A model generated the notes under the pieces. That model worked only from the letters and a program-made list of their open reading frames with translations. It was not told the origin of the DNA and ran no database searches. Both the position numbers and the translations under genes were made by a program. This document shows positions 61,786-64,000 of a stretch of DNA of 64,000 nt, piece after piece (within the stretch, counting starts at the first letter, position 1; each line of letters opens with the position of its first letter). Source of the DNA: Flavobacteriales bacterium (lineage in GTDB: Bacteria; Bacteroidota; Bacteroidia; NS11-12g; UBA955); contig CANMCY010000007.1 in assembly GCA_947496375.1 (NCBI GenBank), forward strand, positions 53,606 to 117,605, read 5' to 3'.

Positions 61786-64000
61786 ATGCAAAAAAAGAAT
61801 ATTGTTGCCTTTGCATTTTCACTTTGGGTAACATTTGCCTTAAATGCGCAGCATCGAATATCTGCCTATTTAACGTTTCCTACTCAATTTGTTGACAATT
61901 ACAGCCATCTTCAAACAAGCAGGTATAACCCCAATTCAGATACTTCAGCGCTTTTTGTTTCTTTATCAGGTACCCCAAATGATAGTGTATTTCTATTGTT
62001 CCTTGACGATAATGAGCTGTTTAGTCGCAAACTAAACAGTCGAGGATTTGATTCTTTTACTCTAACCTCTAATTTATTTTACAAATTATTTAGCTATGAT
62101 ATTTTTTCTGCCCTTCGCCCATCCCGAAAGTTGCCTAACAGCTTTGGAGACACGACAAAAATAATGGCAAGGATTAAATTAACTTCAGGAAATCCAGTTA
62201 CAGTTAGTTTTAACCCAGCTACCAATCTTAAATATAGTAAAAATAAATATATTTATCTCGATGATCAAATGTATTACTACGGTTCTGGGACTGGAGTAAA
62301 ATTGATGACACATGCTAGCGTTGAGGATAATAGAAATTGGCCTGGTATTATTTTAAGCAATGGTCTTAAGAGTGCATGCGCTGCGGGGCTAACATATACA
62401 GCCAGCACTCCGTTTGCTCCATACTTTTCCTTGCCATATGGTTTTCCAGGTAACGGATTTGTGGTAGTAACGGCACAGTTGGATAGTACACTTATAGAAT
62501 TTATACCCGGGACTGACCTTCTTGGTGGATATAAAAAAGGTCAAACTTATCGAAAATGGCTTGAAAAGGGTCAGTCGTTGTGGTTAGGTGGCACACATGG
62601 CGAAATTTCTTCCATGCCCAACAATAGTGATATTTCTGGAACCCGGCTTCGTGTGGTAAATTGTAAACCCGTGGAAATGTTGAATGGCACTTACTGGGGA
62701 ATGCGAGAATTCGTTTGGAAAACCCGGCGAGGATTTGCAGAAAAACCATTTTTAGAGGTATCTAATAATTATAATTTCAATGACTATTCATATAGAAATA
62801 TATACTCTTGGCAGCTCCCTCCAGACCAGGCCTTAGGAAGGCGCTATCTCATTCCGGTAGGGTTTGGCCCCGAACTTTACAGCCGGCGATACAATTCCAC
62901 CAAGCCGCCAAGTCAGGAGTTGGAAGCAGGTTCTTATTTTACCGTAGTTCAGACGGTGGCGCTTTTTGATAACACCCGAATACGTATAAACGGGCGCACA
63001 CTGCTTCTGTCAAAAAAAGGCGACAGTGGTGGGGATACCATTAGAAGTTGCGGATTTTTGGAAAGCGACAAGCCCGTTGCAGTATCATATTTTGTTGATC
63101 CAATTCGAGGCAGTAATGGACAAGGTTTTCCTGCATTTAGCCTGGACAATATAAGCCAGGATACTTTTAAGCTTAATATAGGATGGAATTCAGGTTTTAT
63201 CAATCCCTTTCGTAAAGAAGATCCGGGTGTTGCTGAATATTCAAGGCCTTATCAAAACAATGCTATTGCATGGGTGATAGCTTTGGGAGAGGAGGGCAAA
63301 GGTGCGGTTATTAATGTGAATGGGCGAAAACGTACCCTAGCTTATCGCATAAGCAGAGTGCCTGAACCCTTTTATTTTGATACTGTTTGGTTAATAGATA
63401 ATACTAGCAATAAGATACATTGTTCTTCGGGGGGATATGTGCTATATGCTTCAGAGTTTAGAAAAACAGGGTCCCAAAATGTTGGGATAGCAGGTATAGA
63501 TTTTGAGCCAAAATGGGTAAAAATGAAAGCGGGTGGCAAGTGGCTAAATAATGTCTCTGGTATACAGACATTTTGTGCTAAAACACCTGTCACATTGGAA
63601 GGAATTGCGGATTGGTATAAGCCGGAAAAGGTTTTGTGGAAAATTGCAGGTACAAATGATACGGGTCTTATTGTCAATCACCAATTTAATGATACCGGTC
63701 AGCAACAGATTGAGTTGCATATGAAACGACCTTATGATTCTTGTTTAGGTACTATTTGGGATACACTGATACGCACTGTGCGTATTTACTCCATACCGGT
63801 ATTGAATCTACCTGCAGATACAACGCTATGTAAAGGTAGTGTGTTAAATCTTAAGGCAAAATTTTCAGAAATGAAATTACCGGATTGGAAATTTCGCGAT
63901 TCACCAATTTGCAATGGATGCGGTACTATCATTAAAAAAATCAACAAATCTGAAACTATCACTGCTAGTATTTCTAAGGTTGGTTGCGTAACTGTTTCCG
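61786..64000 (+). CDS. large secreted IgGFc-binding-domain-like protein, partial
   Basis: The frame from ATG 61786 is open for 738 codons to the window edge. It has a signal peptide (about 1-22, ending LNAQ). Residues about 390-560 match the Bacteroidota IgGFc-binding N-terminal type: GSYFTVVQTVALFDNTRIRI followed by NGR, then FLESDKPVAVSYFVDP. Near the cut end there are Cys-containing PKD-like segments (DTTLCKGSVLNL; SKVGCVTVS) of proteins that end in gliding-motility-type T9SS domains. The true C-terminus is outside the window. It shares a transcript with the previous gene. Confidence 0.7.
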   Translation, partial: MQKKNIVAFAFSLWVTFALNAQHRISAYLTFPTQFVDNYSHLQTSRYNPNSDTSALFVSLSGTPNDSVFLLFLDDNELFSRKLNSRGFDSFTLTSNLFYKLFSYDIFSALRPSRKLPNSFGDTTKIMARIKLTSGNPVTVSFNPATNLKYSKNKYIYLDDQMYYYGSGTGVKLMTHASVEDNRNWPGIILSNGLKSACAAGLTYTASTPFAPYFSLPYGFPGNGFVVVTAQLDSTLIEFIPGTDLLGGYKKGQTYRKWLEKGQSLWLGGTHGEISSMPNNSDISGTRLRVVNCKPVEMLNGTYWGMREFVWKTRRGFAEKPFLEVSNNYNFNDYSYRNIYSWQLPPDQALGRRYLIPVGFGPELYSRRYNSTKPPSQELEAGSYFTVVQTVALFDNTRIRINGRTLLLSKKGDSGGDTIRSCGFLESDKPVAVSYFVDPIRGSNGQGFPAFSLDNISQDTFKLNIGWNSGFINPFRKEDPGVAEYSRPYQNNAIAWVIALGEEGKGAVINVNGRKRTLAYRISRVPEPFYFDTVWLIDNTSNKIHCSSGGYVLYASEFRKTGSQNVGIAGIDFEPKWVKMKAGGKWLNNVSGIQTFCAKTPVTLEGIADWYKPEKVLWKIAGTNDTGLIVNHQFNDTGQQQIELHMKRPYDSCLGTIWDTLIRTVRIYSIPVLNLPADTTLCKGSVLNLKAKFSEMKLPDWKFRDSPICNGCGTIIKKINKSETITASISKVGCVTVS

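Overview
This window comes from a member of the Bacteroidota, probably a free-living member of the Chitinophagales/Saprospirales/Sphingobacteriales side of the phylum. The evidence is a SusC/SusD pair, two secreted proteins with type IX secretion (T9SS) C-terminal sorting domains, a DUF2723 membrane protein, Bacteroidota-type promoters (TTG, about 19-22 nt, then TAnnTTTG) and a lack of clear Shine-Dalgarno sequences. No rRNA, tRNA or CRISPR array was seen.

Layout. (1) 1-14134 is a maltose/starch utilisation locus. A NUDIX-type regulator (cut by the window edge) is divergent from a rightward operon: a BadF-type sugar kinase, beta-phosphoglucomutase, GH65 maltose phosphorylase and two exported GH13 amylases. 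A leftward operon, susC-susD-lipoprotein-SusE/F-like protein, converges on it at a shared hairpin terminator. (2) 14298-18062 carries ppx/gppA, kynureninase with a divergent MarR regulator, an O-methyltransferase and a small acidic DUF2795 protein. (3) 18109-24630 is translation and transcription housekeeping: rimP-nusA-infB-lipoprotein, preceded by a promoter and a terminator-like leader hairpin, then a cyclophilin lipoprotein operon. (4) 24709-32656 is rightward: a GH3-like protein, murQ, gltX, DUF2723 protein and rlmB. (5) 32653-41812 is leftward: two giant T9SS-secreted beta-helix proteins, then a TonB-dependent receptor behind a TPP riboswitch, so probably a thiamin(e) transporter. (6) 41863-45672 is leftward: asd, a lipoprotein, a TrpF-like remnant and PDH E2, then a HigA-like antitoxin whose RelE/HigB toxin gene has an in-frame stop. 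(7) 45883-51891 holds thyA and an AT-rich, tightly packed locus: a tail-fibre-like surface protein, a GH16-like T9SS protein and several small outer-membrane barrel proteins, starting from a promoter whose -7 box lies inside a palindrome. (8) 51904-57763 is mixed: a remnant of a REP-associated transposase beside a 36-nt palindrome, a family 2 glycosyltransferase, an arginase-fold protein, a PaaE-like ferredoxin reductase, a thioredoxin-like protein, rluD and a DoxX-like membrane protein. (9) 57771-64000 is accessory: two paralogous lipoproteins (one broken by a stop codon) bracketed by short palindromic repeats, then two large secreted proteins, the last running off the window.

How the genes work together. 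In region 1 the reconstructed flow is: starch fragments are bound and imported by SusC/D and the SusE/F-like proteins, exported GH13 enzymes cut them to maltose, maltose phosphorylase makes glucose and beta-glucose-1-phosphate, and PgmB makes glucose-6-phosphate; the BadF kinase is well placed to phosphorylate the free glucose. The most interesting regulatory observations are a TPP riboswitch with a clear mutually exclusive helix pair next to its start codon, a possible attenuator in front of rimP-nusA-infB, and many genes whose -7 box lies only 4-8 nt before the start codon, which predicts widespread leaderless mRNAs.
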